Shown here piece after piece: positions 38,742 through 48,242 of a stretch of 64,000 nucleotides of DNA; the first letter of the stretch is position 1; every line of letters begins with the position of its first letter. The DNA is from an uncultured Rhodocyclaceae bacterium (GTDB lineage: Bacteria; Pseudomonadota; Gammaproteobacteria; Burkholderiales; Rhodocyclaceae). Below the pieces are notes generated by a model. It saw only the letters and a list, made by a program, of their open reading frames with translations, ran no database searches and was not told the DNA's origin. Location: positions 22,068 to 86,067 of the forward strand of contig CAKQRL010000006.1 in assembly GCA_934271525.1 (NCBI GenBank), in the 5' to 3' direction. The position numbers and the translations under genes are program-made.

Positions 38742-39607
38742 GGGGTTGCTCCATTTTCTTCACGTAAAAAAACAGGAAAACGCGGTTTTTGATTGTGCGT
38801 ATATTCCCGAAAACGAAAGCGAATTATAGCGCCAATTTCAGGCGCTTGAATACGCTCCTTGTTGCGCAATCCGCTGCCAATAGAAAAAACATTGCCTTGT
38901 TCATCTTGCACCAGCAACGCGCCCACTTTGCCTTTGAGTTTGCCTTTTCCGGGAATGTGCGCAATCACTTGGGCGCTGCCCATTTTCCAAGGTTTTAATT
39001 TCAATAAATAATCGCTTCTGCCTACAACATAAGGCGCATTGATTTGATGCAACATTAAACCTTCGCCGCCTTCTTTTACAATTTCTTCTAATTTTTGGTG
39101 TAATTCTTGTTTGTTTTTTAATGTAAATTGTGGAATAACAAAAATCCACGGTACACGCAAATTTTTTTTGATTTTTAATAATGTTTCATAACGCGTTTTA
39201 AAATCGCCTTCATATTCTGGCAATTCAAAAAGATTATAAGAAACTTTTTTCCATTCTTCATTATTTTCTTTTGAAAATTTTCGGCGAACAAGGGAAGATA
39301 TTTCATTAAATTTTCCGCGTCCCATCCACAATTCGCCGTCTAATTTTATTTTTGGAAAATCGGCGGTAAACCATTTGGGTGCGTTTATTTTGTTGCCGCT
39401 TCTTGTATATAAAAACTCGCCATCCCAAAAGGCACGAATGCCATCTAATTTTTCGCTGATTAAATAATTTTCAATTTTTATATTTTCATCATAATATTTT
39501 GCCAAAATCAAATCGGGTTTTTGGGCACAAACTGAAAAAGAAAAAAATACAAAAAATAATAAAAACAATAAAAAATAACAAAATGGATTTTGAATGTTAT
39601 TCTTCAT
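38738..39607 (-). CDS. ligE: Secreted ATP-dependent DNA ligase (LigE type)
   Basis: A minimal ATP-dependent DNA ligase of 289 residues with an N-terminal signal peptide (hydrophobic to about residue 28, ending VCAQ). SEKLDGIRAFWDG is the KxDG motif with the adenylated lysine; LDGELWMGRG, EGGEGLMLH and LKLKPWK are the later nucleotidyltransferase motifs; an OB-fold region follows. Such periplasmic LigE enzymes occur in Neisseria, Haemophilus and other naturally competent bacteria. ATG 39607 is chosen, since it starts directly before the signal peptide. A variant repeat copy lies in codons for RVPWIF. Confidence 0.88.
   Translation of the reverse strand: MKNNIQNPFCYFLLFLLFFVFFSFSVCAQKPDLILAKYYDENIKIENYLISEKLDGIRAFWDGEFLYTRSGNKINAPKWFTADFPKIKLDGELWMGRGKFNEISSLVRRKFSKENNEEWKKVSYNLFELPEYEGDFKTRYETLLKIKKNLRVPWIFVIPQFTLKNKQELHQKLEEIVKEGGEGLMLHQINAPYVVGRSDYLLKLKPWKMGSAQVIAHIPGKGKLKGKVGALLVQDEQGNVFSIGSGLRNKERIQAPEIGAIIRFRFREYTHNQKPRFPVFLREENGATP
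39145..39156. repeat. Single repeat copy (variant TCCACGGTACAC) inside ligE
   Basis: Followed by GCAAATTTTTTTTGATTTTT. It encodes part of NLRVPWIFV in the minus-strand ligase gene. Confidence 0.55.
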
Positions 39608-40481
39608 TTTCACCGCTCCATTTTCGGCGCGCTTGGCGTGCATTGTGAAAGATATTTTCTAATTGTTTGCCATCTTTATTGGCCAGCGCCACGCTGATTT
39701 GGTCTAGCGCCATTTGGTATTCAGCCAATTCTTTCATCAAGGCGTGGCGGTTGGACAAACAAATATCGCGCCACATTTCTGGGTGGCTTGCGGCAATGCG
39801 TGTGAAATCTCTAAAACCCGATGCGGCAAAATCAAAATAAAGTGCGGCGTTTTTGCGGTTTGCCAATTCATCAACCAAGGCAAAAGACAACAAATGCGGC
39901 AAATGGCTCACCGATGCAAAAATTTGGTCGTGCATTTCAGGTGTTAATTCAAAAATCTCCGCGCCGCATATTTGCCACGCTTTGCTTGCTTTATTTAAAA
40001 AATCTTCTTTATTTTCATTTAATGGCGTAATCACCACTTTTTTATTTTGAAATAATGTGGCAAATGCCGCTTTGGGACCGCTAAATTGTGTGCCGGCAAT
40101 AGGATGTGCTGGCACAAATAAACCGATGTTGTTTTTTAAAATTTTTTGCGCTTCCAAAATCACCGACATTTTGGTAGAACCCGCATCCATAATCATATTG
40201 TTTTCATTTAAATAAGGCGCAATTTCTTTTAAAATAATCGGCATTTGTTGCATGGGCGTGGCAATTAATATTAAATCGGCATTTTTAATTTCCGATTCAA
40301 TATTATTAGCGCCTCGGTCAATAATGTTTAATTCTTGCGCTTTTTTTAAGGTGGCGGGCGAGCGTGAAAATCCCACAATTTCTTTTGCCGCTCCTGCTTT
40401 TTTCAAAGCCAAAGCAAATGAGCCACCAATTAAACCCACGCCAAAAATAATGATTTTTTGGAATAAAAAATGATTTTCCAC
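39597..40481 (-). CDS. tyrA: Prephenate/arogenate dehydrogenase
   Basis: TyrA oxidises prephenate (or arogenate) for tyrosine synthesis. FGVGLIGGSFALALKKAG is the NAD site and FVPAHPIAGTQFSGP with its histidine is the substrate motif. No ATG is near the start; the GTG at 40481 lies in a repeat copy (ACC GTG GAA), and TTG 40487 is an alternative. The 3' end overlaps ligE by 11 bases. It follows hisC, giving the pheA-hisC-tyrA order seen in beta- and gammaproteobacteria. Confidence 0.92.
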   Translation of the reverse strand: MENHFLFQKIIIFGVGLIGGSFALALKKAGAAKEIVGFSRSPATLKKAQELNIIDRGANNIESEIKNADLILIATPMQQMPIILKEIAPYLNENNMIMDAGSTKMSVILEAQKILKNNIGLFVPAHPIAGTQFSGPKAAFATLFQNKKVVITPLNENKEDFLNKASKAWQICGAEIFELTPEMHDQIFASVSHLPHLLSFALVDELANRKNAALYFDFAASGFRDFTRIAASHPEMWRDICLSNRHALMKELAEYQMALDQISVALANKDGKQLENIFHNARQARRKWSGENEE

Positions 40482-40488
40482 GGTCAAC
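40477..40488. repeat. Single repeat copy at the tyrA start
   Basis: TCCACGGTCAAC on the plus strand, followed by CTTTTATTTTTTTCAAAAAT. On the minus strand it supplies the TTG and GTG codons that are the only plausible tyrA starts. Confidence 0.7.
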
Positions 40489-40533
40489 CTTTTATTTTTT
40501 TCAAAAATACAATTTAAAAAAATTGTTTTTCAA

Positions 40534-41637
40534 TTATATTTTTGCCAATTCTTCTAAAAAACGCGCATTTTCATAATCGGTGCCAATGGTTACTCTTAAA
40601 TGATTGGGGAGATTATAATTTTTTAATGGGCGAACAATAATTCCTTTTTTTAATAGTTTTAAATTTACACTTTCTGCACTTTCTTTTTCAGGATTAAAAT
40701 AAATGGTAATAAAATTACCGGACGATGGAATATATTCGTAATTTAAATTTTTTAATCCGTTTTCAATAAATTGCATTCCATTTTGATTATTTTCAAAACT
40801 CTTATTTAAAAATTCAAAATCAGTGCGTGAAGATAATGCGGCAACCAATGCCAAATTATTCACATTAAAAGGCGTTCTAATGCGATTAAACAAATCGGCA
40901 ATTTCCAAAGAAGTTACCGCATAACCAATTCTCAAACCCGCCAAACCATAAATTTTTGAAAAAGTGCGCGTGATAATTATATTAGGATGATTTTGAATCC
41001 ATTCCACATTATTGGCTTGTTTTTCTTTGGGAAGATATTCATTGTAAGCTTCATCAATCACCACAATAATGTGTTTTGGAATGTTTTGAATAAAATCCAA
41101 AATTTCATTGTGCGGCAAAAAAGTGCCTGTGGGATTATTAGGATTGGCAATCCAAATAACTTTTGTTTTTTCATTTATTAAATTTTTTATTTCATTTAAA
41201 TTGTGACCAAAATGATTGGATTTTGCCATGATTGGCTTTGCGCCCACACTTAATGTGGCAAGCGGATAAATAGCAAAAGCATATTCTGAATAAATAGATT
41301 CTAATCCGGGTGCTAAAAAAATCCGCGCGATTAAATCCAATAAATTATTAGAACCATTGCCCAAAACAATTTGATTGATATTCACGTTTAAATCATCGGC
41401 TAATGCGTTTTTTAATTCAAATTGATCGGGGTAACGTGATAATCCAGATAATGCTTTTTCAATAGCTATTTTGGCTTTTGGAGATATTCCCAAAGGATTT
41501 TCATTAGAAGCCAATTTAATAATGTTTTCTTCTTTAATATTTAATTCTCGGGATAATTCTGTAATGGGTTTTCCGGGTTGGTAAGGAGATAAGGCGCGGA
41601 TATAATCATTGGCTTGATTTTGTAAGGCAATATTCAT
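40534..41637 (-). CDS. hisC: Histidinol-phosphate / aromatic aminotransferase HisC
   Basis: A 367-residue PLP aminotransferase of the HisC group. LASNENPLGISPKA opens the domain, IWIANPNNPTGTF is the PLP loop, DEAYNEYLP the aspartate motif and TRTFSKIYGLAGLRIGY has the Schiff-base lysine. Between pheA and tyrA this corresponds to hisC2, which may serve in phenylalanine and tyrosine transamination as well as histidine synthesis. GC is lower here than in nqr or pil genes. Confidence 0.93.
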   Translation of the reverse strand: MNIALQNQANDYIRALSPYQPGKPITELSRELNIKEENIIKLASNENPLGISPKAKIAIEKALSGLSRYPDQFELKNALADDLNVNINQIVLGNGSNNLLDLIARIFLAPGLESIYSEYAFAIYPLATLSVGAKPIMAKSNHFGHNLNEIKNLINEKTKVIWIANPNNPTGTFLPHNEILDFIQNIPKHIIVVIDEAYNEYLPKEKQANNVEWIQNHPNIIITRTFSKIYGLAGLRIGYAVTSLEIADLFNRIRTPFNVNNLALVAALSSRTDFEFLNKSFENNQNGMQFIENGLKNLNYEYIPSSGNFITIYFNPEKESAESVNLKLLKKGIIVRPLKNYNLPNHLRVTIGTDYENARFLEELAKI

Positions 41638-41664
41638 TTTAAAATCCTTTCAAAAAAAATACGG

Positions 41665-41676
41665 GTTGACCGTGGA
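41665..41676. repeat. Single repeat copy between pheA and hisC
   Basis: GTTGACCGTGGA; on the minus strand TCCACGGTCAAC followed by CCGTATTTTTTTTGAAAGG. It starts five bases beyond the pheA stop and no partner arm is present. Confidence 0.65.
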
Positions 41677-41680
41677 TTTT

Positions 41681-42775
41681 TTAAATAAAAGCGGGATAAG
41701 AACCCAAAATTTTTAAATAAGCGGCACGGCGTTGCAATTCTTTTAAAGCCGCCGCCAAAGAAAAATCATTTTGATGACCTTCCACATCCACAAAAAAAAC
41801 ATATTGCCACAAGGCATTGGCAATGGGGCGCGATTCCAAATGCGTCATTGAGATGCCGCAAGCCGAAAAAGGCAGTAGCATTTCGTGCAAAGCGCCTGTG
41901 CGGTTGGGCGCTGCCATAATCAACGATGTTTTGTCTTTTTGAGAAGGCGGCACATTTTCTTTGCCCAAAACAAAAAAGCGCGTGCTGTTTTGCCGTGAGC
42001 TTTCAATGCCTTTTGCCAAAATGACAACATCGTAATGATTGGATGCGGTTTTTCCGGCAATGGCGGCGGCGTTTTTTTCGTTTTGTGCTTTTAAAACGGC
42101 GCTGGCATTGCTTTCTACTGGAATTTGTTTGGCATTGGGTAAGTTTTCACAAAGCCATATTCGGCATTGCGCAAAAGCTTGCGCGTGCGCATAAATGGTG
42201 TGAATATCGCTTAAATGTTGGGCATTGGAAAACAAATTGTGGCTGATGCGCAAAATCACCTCCCCCACAATTTTCAAAGGGGTTTCCATTAACAAATCCA
42301 AGGTGCGCGCCACACTGCCTTCGGCAGAATTTTCAATGGGCACCACGGCATAATCGGTTTGGTTTGTTTCGGCTAACTTGAAAACCGATTCAATAGAATT
42401 TTCTGGGAAAAATTGCGCGGCATGCCCAAAATGATAACGCGCCGCACTTTCGGTAAAGGTTCCCCAAGGGCCCAAAAATGCCACCGAATTGGGGCGCTCC
42501 AATGCAAGTGTGGCGGACATAATTTCTTTGTAAATTTGCCGCAAGTTTTCATCTTTAAAAGGGCCTTGATTTTTTTGGGTAACGTGATTCAAAACTTGCG
42601 CTTCGCGTGCGGCGGTGTAAGCCGATTGTCCAGCATTCAAGCGCGCTTTGATTTTGCCAATTTCTTGTGCAATTTTGGCGCGTTGGTTTAATTTTTGAAC
42701 AATTTCATCGTCCAAGGCGTCAATTTGGGCACGCCAAGGCGCTAATTCTTCTTGCAAAGCAGATGGGTCATTCAT
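41681..42775 (-). CDS. pheA: Bifunctional chorismate mutase / prephenate dehydratase
   Basis: The P-protein that makes phenylpyruvate from chorismate. Residues about 12-95 are an AroQ chorismate mutase (RAQIDALDDEIVQKLNQRAK). The dehydratase domain starts at VAFLGPWGTFTESAARYHFG and includes the conserved STRFFVLG (N-STRFF). A C-terminal ACT domain carries GALHEMLLPF and the phenylalanine-sensing motif ESRPI. Length 364 is normal. It is the first gene of the minus-strand run and is divergent from valS. Confidence 0.94.
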   Translation of the reverse strand: MNDPSALQEELAPWRAQIDALDDEIVQKLNQRAKIAQEIGKIKARLNAGQSAYTAAREAQVLNHVTQKNQGPFKDENLRQIYKEIMSATLALERPNSVAFLGPWGTFTESAARYHFGHAAQFFPENSIESVFKLAETNQTDYAVVPIENSAEGSVARTLDLLMETPLKIVGEVILRISHNLFSNAQHLSDIHTIYAHAQAFAQCRIWLCENLPNAKQIPVESNASAVLKAQNEKNAAAIAGKTASNHYDVVILAKGIESSRQNSTRFFVLGKENVPPSQKDKTSLIMAAPNRTGALHEMLLPFSACGISMTHLESRPIANALWQYVFFVDVEGHQNDFSLAAALKELQRRAAYLKILGSYPAFI

Positions 42776-42837
42776 TTTTGTTACACTTTTTTGAAAGGTT
42801 TTTATAATACGCTTTTTTCTTTTTGCCTTTTAATTTT

Positions 42838-45648
42838 ATGAATTTAGCCAAAACTTTTGAACCCAAAGATATTGAAAGCCGCTGGTATGCCCAATGGGAA
42901 GAAAAAGGCTATTTTGCCGCCGGTGTGGATGAAAACGCGCCTAATAATTTTTGTATTTTAATGCCGCCGCCCAATGTTACCGGCACGCTTCATATGGGGC
43001 ACGGTTTTAATCAAAGTTTGATGGATGCGCTAACGCGTTACCATCGGATGAAAGGCGACAATACGCTTTGGCAACCCGGCACCGACCACGCGGGCATTGC
43101 CACGCAAATTGTGGTGGAGCGGCAGTTGGATAAAGAAAAAATCTCGCGCCACGATTTGGGGCGTGAAAAATTTTTAGAAAAAGTTTGGCAGTGGAAAAAC
43201 TATTCCGGCGGCACCATTACCAATCAAATGCGGCGTTTGGGCGCATCGCCCGATTGGTCGCGCGAGCGCTTCACCATGGATTCTTCTATGAATGAAATTG
43301 TGGTGAAAATTTTTGTAGAACTTTATAAAAAAAATCTCGTTTACCGTGGAAAAAGGTTGGTTAATTGGGACCCCGTTTTAAAAACCGCCGTCTCTGATTT
43401 GGAAGTGGTGCAAGAAGAAGAAAAAGGTTTTTTGTGGCATATCCGTTATGATTTATCCGATGGTTCCGGACATTTGGTGGTGGCGACCACGCGCCCTGAA
43501 ACTTTGTTTGGCGATGCCGCGGTGATGGTGCATCCGGATGATGAACGCTACCAATCGTTGATTGGCAAAAGCGTCAAATTGCCTTTAACCGAATTGGAAA
43601 TTCCCATTATTGCGGACGAATACGTTGACCGTGAATTTGGCACGGGTTGCGTGAAAGTAACGCCTGCGCACGATTTTAACGATTACGCCGTAGGGTTGCG
43701 CCACCATTTGCCGATGCGCAACATTTTTACGTTGGATGCCCAAACCAATGAAAATGTGCCTGAAAAATACCAAAATTTAGACCGCTTTGCCGCGCGTGAA
43801 AAGGTTTTAAACGATTTAAAAAACAACGAACAACTTTTAAAAACCGAGCCGCATTTGCTTAAAATTCCAAGAGGTGACCGCACCCATTCGGTGATTGAAC
43901 CGATGCTTACCAACCAATGGTTTGTGGCGATGAGCCAAAAAGATGACTCGGGAAAATCCATTGCTGAGCGCGCTTTGGATGTGGTGCAAAATGGTGACAT
44001 TCGTTTTTACCCTGAAACTTGGGTTAATACTTACAACCAATGGCTTTTGAACATTCAAGATTGGTGCATTTCGCGCCAGCTTTGGTGGGGGCATCAAATT
44101 CCCGCTTGGTATGGTGAAAATGGCGAAATTTTTGTGGCGCACAATGAAGAAGAAGCCAAAGAAGAAGCCAAAAAAGCAGGTTACAACGGCATATTAACGC
44201 GCGATGAAGATGTGTTGGATACGTGGTTTTCTTCTGCCTTGTGGCCGTTTTCCACGTTGGATTGGACGGGCGATTTTGAAAAAGACAAAAACAACCGCAT
44301 TTTGCAGCAATATCTGCCATCAAGCGTTTTGGTAACTGGTTTTGATATTATCTTTTTTTGGGTTGCCAGAATGGTGATGATGACCCTTTTTGCAACCGAT
44401 AAAATCCCTTTTCATCACGTTTATGTGCATGGTTTGATTCGCGATTCCAAAGGGCAAAAAATGTCCAAATCCAAGGGCAACGTGCTTGACCCGATTGATT
44501 TGATTGACGGCATTGATTTGGAATCGCTCATTCAAAAACGCACTTTTGGCTTGATGAACCCCGAACAAGAAAAAGAAATTATTCAAAACACAAAAAATGA
44601 ATTTCCCAACGGCATTCCCGCTTTTGGCACGGATGCCTTGCGTTTTACTTTTTTAAGTTTGGCAAGCCCCGGGCGTGATATTAAATTTGATTTAAAACGT
44701 TGCGAAGGTTACAAAAACTTTTGCAACAAATTGTGGAATGCCACGCGTTTTGTTTTGATGAATTTGGGAGAAAATAAAATTTCTCCCAACATTCAAAAAG
44801 AAAAATGTTCTTTTGCAGATTTGTGGATTTTAAATTCTTTTAATTCGGTAATTAAAGAAATGGATATTCATTTTAAAAATTACCGTTTTGATTTATTAGC
44901 CAATGCGTTGTATAAATTTGTTTGGGATGAATTTTGCGATTGGTATTTGGAAATTGCCAAAATTGAATTGAATCATTCCAATCAAGAAAATGTTGAAAAT
45001 ACAAAATCCGTTTTGTTTTTTGTATTAGAAAACATTTTGCGTTTGGCGCATCCTTTAATTCCTTTTATAAGCGAAGAATTGTGGCAAAACCTGATTGTTT
45101 TATCCAATCAAAAAGACAAAAAAGAAACATTGATGTTAATGCCTTGGCCAAAAGAAAATTCTGCTTTTGAAAATGCCGATTCTGTTCAAAAAATGGAGCG
45201 TTTAAAAGCATTTATTTCTGCCACACGCATTTTAAGGGGCGAGATGAAATTATCGCCCGCACAAAAAGTGCCATTGATGATTGGCATTCAAAATGAAACC
45301 ATCAAAAATGAAATTGCCGAATTTATTCCCATTTGGTGTGTTTTGGGGAAATTATCTGAAATTAAAATTGTGGAAAAAATCCCTGAAAACACCGCCGCCC
45401 CCGTTTCTATTGTTTTTGATTGTTCTTTGATGTTGGAAATAGAAATTGACAAAACGGCAGAAAAAAAACGTTTGGAAAAAGAAATAGAATCCATTCAAAA
45501 ACAAATTCAAATTGCAGAAAATAAATTGAATAATCAAAACTTTATTTCTCGCGCGCCGGCAAATATTGTGCAACAAGAAAAAGAACGTTTTTCTAAATTT
45601 TCACAAGATTTAGAAAAATTACAAATACTTTTTCAAAATTTAAAATAA
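42838..45648 (+). CDS. valS: Valyl-tRNA synthetase
   Basis: ValRS charges tRNA-Val and edits threonine. The 936-residue protein has [15 protein letters not shown] (HIGH motif), [17 protein letters not shown] (editing domain), [14 protein letters not shown] (KMSKS) and a C-terminal coiled coil (about 870-936). ATG 42838 gives the family start [13 protein letters not shown]; a TTG at 42823 is in frame but unneeded. A repeat copy at 43339 falls on the universally conserved YRGKR block, so it arose by codon choice rather than insertion. Confidence 0.96.
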   Translation: MNLAKTFEPKDIESRWYAQWEEKGYFAAGVDENAPNNFCILMPPPNVTGTLHMGHGFNQSLMDALTRYHRMKGDNTLWQPGTDHAGIATQIVVERQLDKEKISRHDLGREKFLEKVWQWKNYSGGTITNQMRRLGASPDWSRERFTMDSSMNEIVVKIFVELYKKNLVYRGKRLVNWDPVLKTAVSDLEVVQEEEKGFLWHIRYDLSDGSGHLVVATTRPETLFGDAAVMVHPDDERYQSLIGKSVKLPLTELEIPIIADEYVDREFGTGCVKVTPAHDFNDYAVGLRHHLPMRNIFTLDAQTNENVPEKYQNLDRFAAREKVLNDLKNNEQLLKTEPHLLKIPRGDRTHSVIEPMLTNQWFVAMSQKDDSGKSIAERALDVVQNGDIRFYPETWVNTYNQWLLNIQDWCISRQLWWGHQIPAWYGENGEIFVAHNEEEAKEEAKKAGYNGILTRDEDVLDTWFSSALWPFSTLDWTGDFEKDKNNRILQQYLPSSVLVTGFDIIFFWVARMVMMTLFATDKIPFHHVYVHGLIRDSKGQKMSKSKGNVLDPIDLIDGIDLESLIQKRTFGLMNPEQEKEIIQNTKNEFPNGIPAFGTDALRFTFLSLASPGRDIKFDLKRCEGYKNFCNKLWNATRFVLMNLGENKISPNIQKEKCSFADLWILNSFNSVIKEMDIHFKNYRFDLLANALYKFVWDEFCDWYLEIAKIELNHSNQENVENTKSVLFFVLENILRLAHPLIPFISEELWQNLIVLSNQKDKKETLMLMPWPKENSAFENADSVQKMERLKAFISATRILRGEMKLSPAQKVPLMIGIQNETIKNEIAEFIPIWCVLGKLSEIKIVEKIPENTAAPVSIVFDCSLMLEIEIDKTAEKKRLEKEIESIQKQIQIAENKLNNQNFISRAPANIVQQEKERFSKFSQDLEKLQILFQNLK
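43339..43350. repeat. Single repeat copy inside valS
   Basis: GTTTACCGTGGA encoding VYRG; read on the minus strand it is followed by GAGATTTTTTTTATAAAG, close to the extended pattern. Confidence 0.6.
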
Positions 45649-45654
45649 CAATTT

Positions 45655-45692
45655 TCCACGGTAAACGAAATAAAATTTTGGTTTACCGTGGA
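45655..45692. repeat. Inverted repeat pair after valS
   Basis: TCCACGGTAAAC (45655-45666) and GTTTACCGTGGA (45681-45692) with a 14-base loop. It follows the valS stop by six bases and precedes the aminotransferase gene, so it can terminate valS. Confidence 0.78.
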
Positions 45693-45709
45693 AAAAATGG
45701 AACAAAACA

Positions 45710-46795
45710 ATGATTAAATTTTTGGACCTTTTGAAAATCAACGCGCGCCAACGCTTGGCATTTGAAGCACGCATTCAACAAGTTTTAAATAGCGGTTGGT
45801 ATTTGCAAGGCAAGGAAAACGAGGTTTTTGCCCAAAACTTTGCACAATTTTGCGGTGCCAAATTTGCGCTGGGTGTTGCCAATGGTTTGGATGCCATCAA
45901 TTTGATTATTCGCGCTTATGGTTTTGGTGCGAATGATGAAATTATCGTGCCTGCCAACACGTATATTGCTACGATTTTGGCGGTCTCTTACAACGCTTGC
46001 ACGCCGATTTTGGTGGAACCAAATTTTGCCACTTATAACATTGACCCTGATTTAATTGAGGCCAAAATTACTGAAAAAACCAAGGCGATTATTGTTGTTC
46101 ATTTGTATGGTCAGGCCGTGCAAATGGAAAAGATTTGGGCGTTGGCGCAAAAATACAATCTTAAAATCATTGAAGATTCGGCGCAGGCGCACGGCGCTAT
46201 TTACAACGGGCGGCGCACGGGCAATTTGGGAGATGCCGCCGCTTTTTCTTTTTATCCGGGCAAAAATTTGGGTTGCTTGGGCGATGGCGGCGCAGTGACC
46301 ACCAATGATGAAGTTTTGTTTAACAAAATCAAAGCCATTGCGAATTATGGGTCGGATCGCAAATACCACCACATTTATAAAGGTGTGAATTCACGCTTGG
46401 ACGAATTGCAAGCGGCAATTTTGGATGAAAAATTGAAAATTTTGGATTCGGATAACGCGCGGCGGCGCGAAATTGCAATGTTTTACCGCAAGGCGATTAC
46501 CAACCCAAAAATCATCTTGCCGCAAACCTATGATGAAGCGGCATCTGTTTGGCATTGCTTTGTGGTGAGAACCGATAACCGCGCCGCCTTGCAAGAATAT
46601 TTAAAGGAAAAGGGCGTAGAAACTTTGATTCATTACCCCACGCCGCCGCACCAACAAGGCGCTTACGCGGAATGGGCAAATGCACATTATCCAATCAGCG
46701 AAGAAATCCACAAAAGCATTTTAAGCTTGCCCATTTCCCCTGTTTTAACCGACTTTGAAACCCAACAAGTCGCGGAGATTATCAATGCCTACTAA
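45710..46795 (+). CDS. DegT/DnrJ/EryC1-type nucleotide-sugar aminotransferase (FdtB/QdtB-like)
   Basis: A 361-residue PLP enzyme that transfers an amino group to a keto sugar nucleotide. [12 protein letters not shown] and the early [12 protein letters not shown] are typical of the FdtB/QdtB/EryC1 branch, [15 protein letters not shown] is a PLP phosphate loop, EDSAQAHGA the aspartate motif and [17 protein letters not shown] the Schiff-base lysine. A 3-keto product of the dTDP pathway is a likely substrate because rmlA and rmlB lie 7 kb away, but no ketoisomerase (fdtA/qdtA) is seen. It overlaps the next gene by 11 bases. Confidence 0.85.
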   Translation: MIKFLDLLKINARQRLAFEARIQQVLNSGWYLQGKENEVFAQNFAQFCGAKFALGVANGLDAINLIIRAYGFGANDEIIVPANTYIATILAVSYNACTPILVEPNFATYNIDPDLIEAKITEKTKAIIVVHLYGQAVQMEKIWALAQKYNLKIIEDSAQAHGAIYNGRRTGNLGDAAAFSFYPGKNLGCLGDGGAVTTNDEVLFNKIKAIANYGSDRKYHHIYKGVNSRLDELQAAILDEKLKILDSDNARRREIAMFYRKAITNPKIILPQTYDEAASVWHCFVVRTDNRAALQEYLKEKGVETLIHYPTPPHQQGAYAEWANAHYPISEEIHKSILSLPISPVLTDFETQQVAEIINAY

Positions 46796-47759
46796 TCCCA
46801 AACCATTGGTGTCTGTTTTAATCGGCGCTTATAATCATCAAGATTATGTGGCGGCAACCATTCAATCTATTATTGATCAAACGTATTCAAATATTGAATT
46901 GATAGTCATTGACGATGGATCAACGGATGCCACTTGGGAAAGAATAAAAGTCATGCAATCGGCATGTGAACAACGTTTTCAGCGCGTGGTGTTTCAAACT
47001 AAAAATAATGAAGGTTCTTGTGCCACAGTGAATAAGTTATTAGATTTGGCAAAAAGCGAATTTGTTTATTTAATCGCCAGCGATGATTTGGCAAAACCCA
47101 CCGCCATTGAAAAAGAATTGGCATTTTTAATAACCAACCCGGAATATGCCATGGTGATGGGGGATGATGAATTTATTGATAAAAATGGCAAACGTTGTTA
47201 TTGGGATAAAAATAGAAATATTATTTATGATATTCATAAAGCCGCATCCAAAACTTACAAAGACCATTTGCAACGGGTTTGTAATATTCAATTCAATTCG
47301 GATGATTTTGGGGCTTATGATAAATTATATATTGCCAACCATATTCCCAATGGTTATTTGGTGCGCAAATCTATTTTTAACATTATTGGAAAATTTACTT
47401 ATGAAGCACCTCTGGAAGATTATTGGTTGATGTTGCAAATTTCAAAATATGCCAAAATTAAATTTTTGGATGAAGTATTATTTTCTTACCGTTGGCATGA
47501 TTCAAACACCATTAAAAAAGAGAATTTGATTATTGATTATATGCAAAAAACCAGAGCTTATGAAAATAAACTATTGGATAATATTGATGACAAAACGGTT
47601 TTGCCAGCTGTTTTAAAAATAAAATACGGTGTTTTGGAAAAAATCATTGGCATTCCATATATTGCCACTATTGAAACTAAATATTTGCGTTTGATTAAAC
47701 AAAAACGTGTCTTTAAAATTTTTAACTTTCCTGTTTTTATCTGGTGCAAAAAAAATTAA
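46785..47759 (+). CDS. Family 2 glycosyltransferase
   Basis: A 324-residue GT-A-fold glycosyltransferase: [20 protein letters not shown] opens the domain, [13 protein letters not shown] is the nucleotide-binding block and [11 protein letters not shown] the DxD-like site. ATG 46785 overlaps the aminotransferase end and has a GGAG box; an upstream in-frame start at 46755 lies inside that gene. No membrane helix is evident. Both genes probably work on the same surface glycan. The acceptor is unknown. Confidence 0.85.
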   Translation: MPTNPKPLVSVLIGAYNHQDYVAATIQSIIDQTYSNIELIVIDDGSTDATWERIKVMQSACEQRFQRVVFQTKNNEGSCATVNKLLDLAKSEFVYLIASDDLAKPTAIEKELAFLITNPEYAMVMGDDEFIDKNGKRCYWDKNRNIIYDIHKAASKTYKDHLQRVCNIQFNSDDFGAYDKLYIANHIPNGYLVRKSIFNIIGKFTYEAPLEDYWLMLQISKYAKIKFLDEVLFSYRWHDSNTIKKENLIIDYMQKTRAYENKLLDNIDDKTVLPAVLKIKYGVLEKIIGIPYIATIETKYLRLIKQKRVFKIFNFPVFIWCKKN

Positions 47760-47761
47760 GC

Positions 47762-47846
47762 CTTCACCGTGGAAAATCACAAAAAATGCAAAAATCCACG
47801 GTAAACGGAAAATTTTTTTCAAAAAAAATCCCACGTTCACCGTGGA
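47762..47846. repeat. Three clustered copies of the dispersed repeat
   Basis: CTTCACCGTGGA (47762), TCCACGGTAAAC (47795) and GTTCACCGTGGA (47835). Either outer copy can pair with the middle one, giving two alternative stems after the glycosyltransferase gene. Confidence 0.72.
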
Positions 47847-47881
47847 ATTTGAAAAAATTGGAGAAAGCTTTGGAAAACTTT

Positions 47882-47957
47882 TGGTGGAGACGGGCGGGAT
47901 CGAACCGCCGACCTATTGATTGCGAACCAATCGCTCTCCCAACTGAGCTACGCCCCC
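47882..47957 (-). tRNA. tRNA-Ala (anticodon CGC)
   Basis: The minus strand folds as a 76-base cloverleaf with encoded CCA: acceptor GGGGGCG/CGTCTCC with the alanine identity pair G3-U70, D arm GCTC/GAGC, anticodon stem ATTGG/TCAAT with loop TTCGCAA (anticodon CGC, reads GCG), and T arm with GGTTCGATCCC. All stems pair. Confidence 0.93.
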
Positions 47958-48096
47958 ACGTGGAAAGCTCGCAATTATAAACATTTTTTAAAAAAAAGAA
48001 AGGGCAGGCTTGCCCGCCATTTTTAACAACGCCGCCACATTTCTTTTTTTATAAAACTTTTGTAAAAATCCCGCCCGTTTTCTGCCAAACGCTTTC

Positions 48097-48228
48097 TTTT
48101 CGCCGCTGGCGTTTTCAAAAAAAAAATCGTGTTTACTGTGGCAAATCGCGGTTTTTGCTGAATAATTTTTGGCGTTTTTTTGATTTTTCGCCGCTGGCGT
48201 TTTCAAAAAAAATCGTGTTTACCGTGGA
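48097..48228. repeat. Two direct copies of a ~43-bp element ending in the dispersed repeat
   Basis: TTTTCGCCGCTGGCGTTTTC followed by an A run, ATCGT and GTTTAC(T/C)GTGG occurs at 48097-48141 and 48185-48228. CGCCGCTGGCG can form a small hairpin. The first copy carries a mutated repeat core. This lies in the 285-base gap between tRNA-Ala and bepA, which otherwise holds only a short GGGCA/TGCCC hairpin near 48002. Confidence 0.7.
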
Positions 48229-48242
48229 AAACCGCCTATTTT

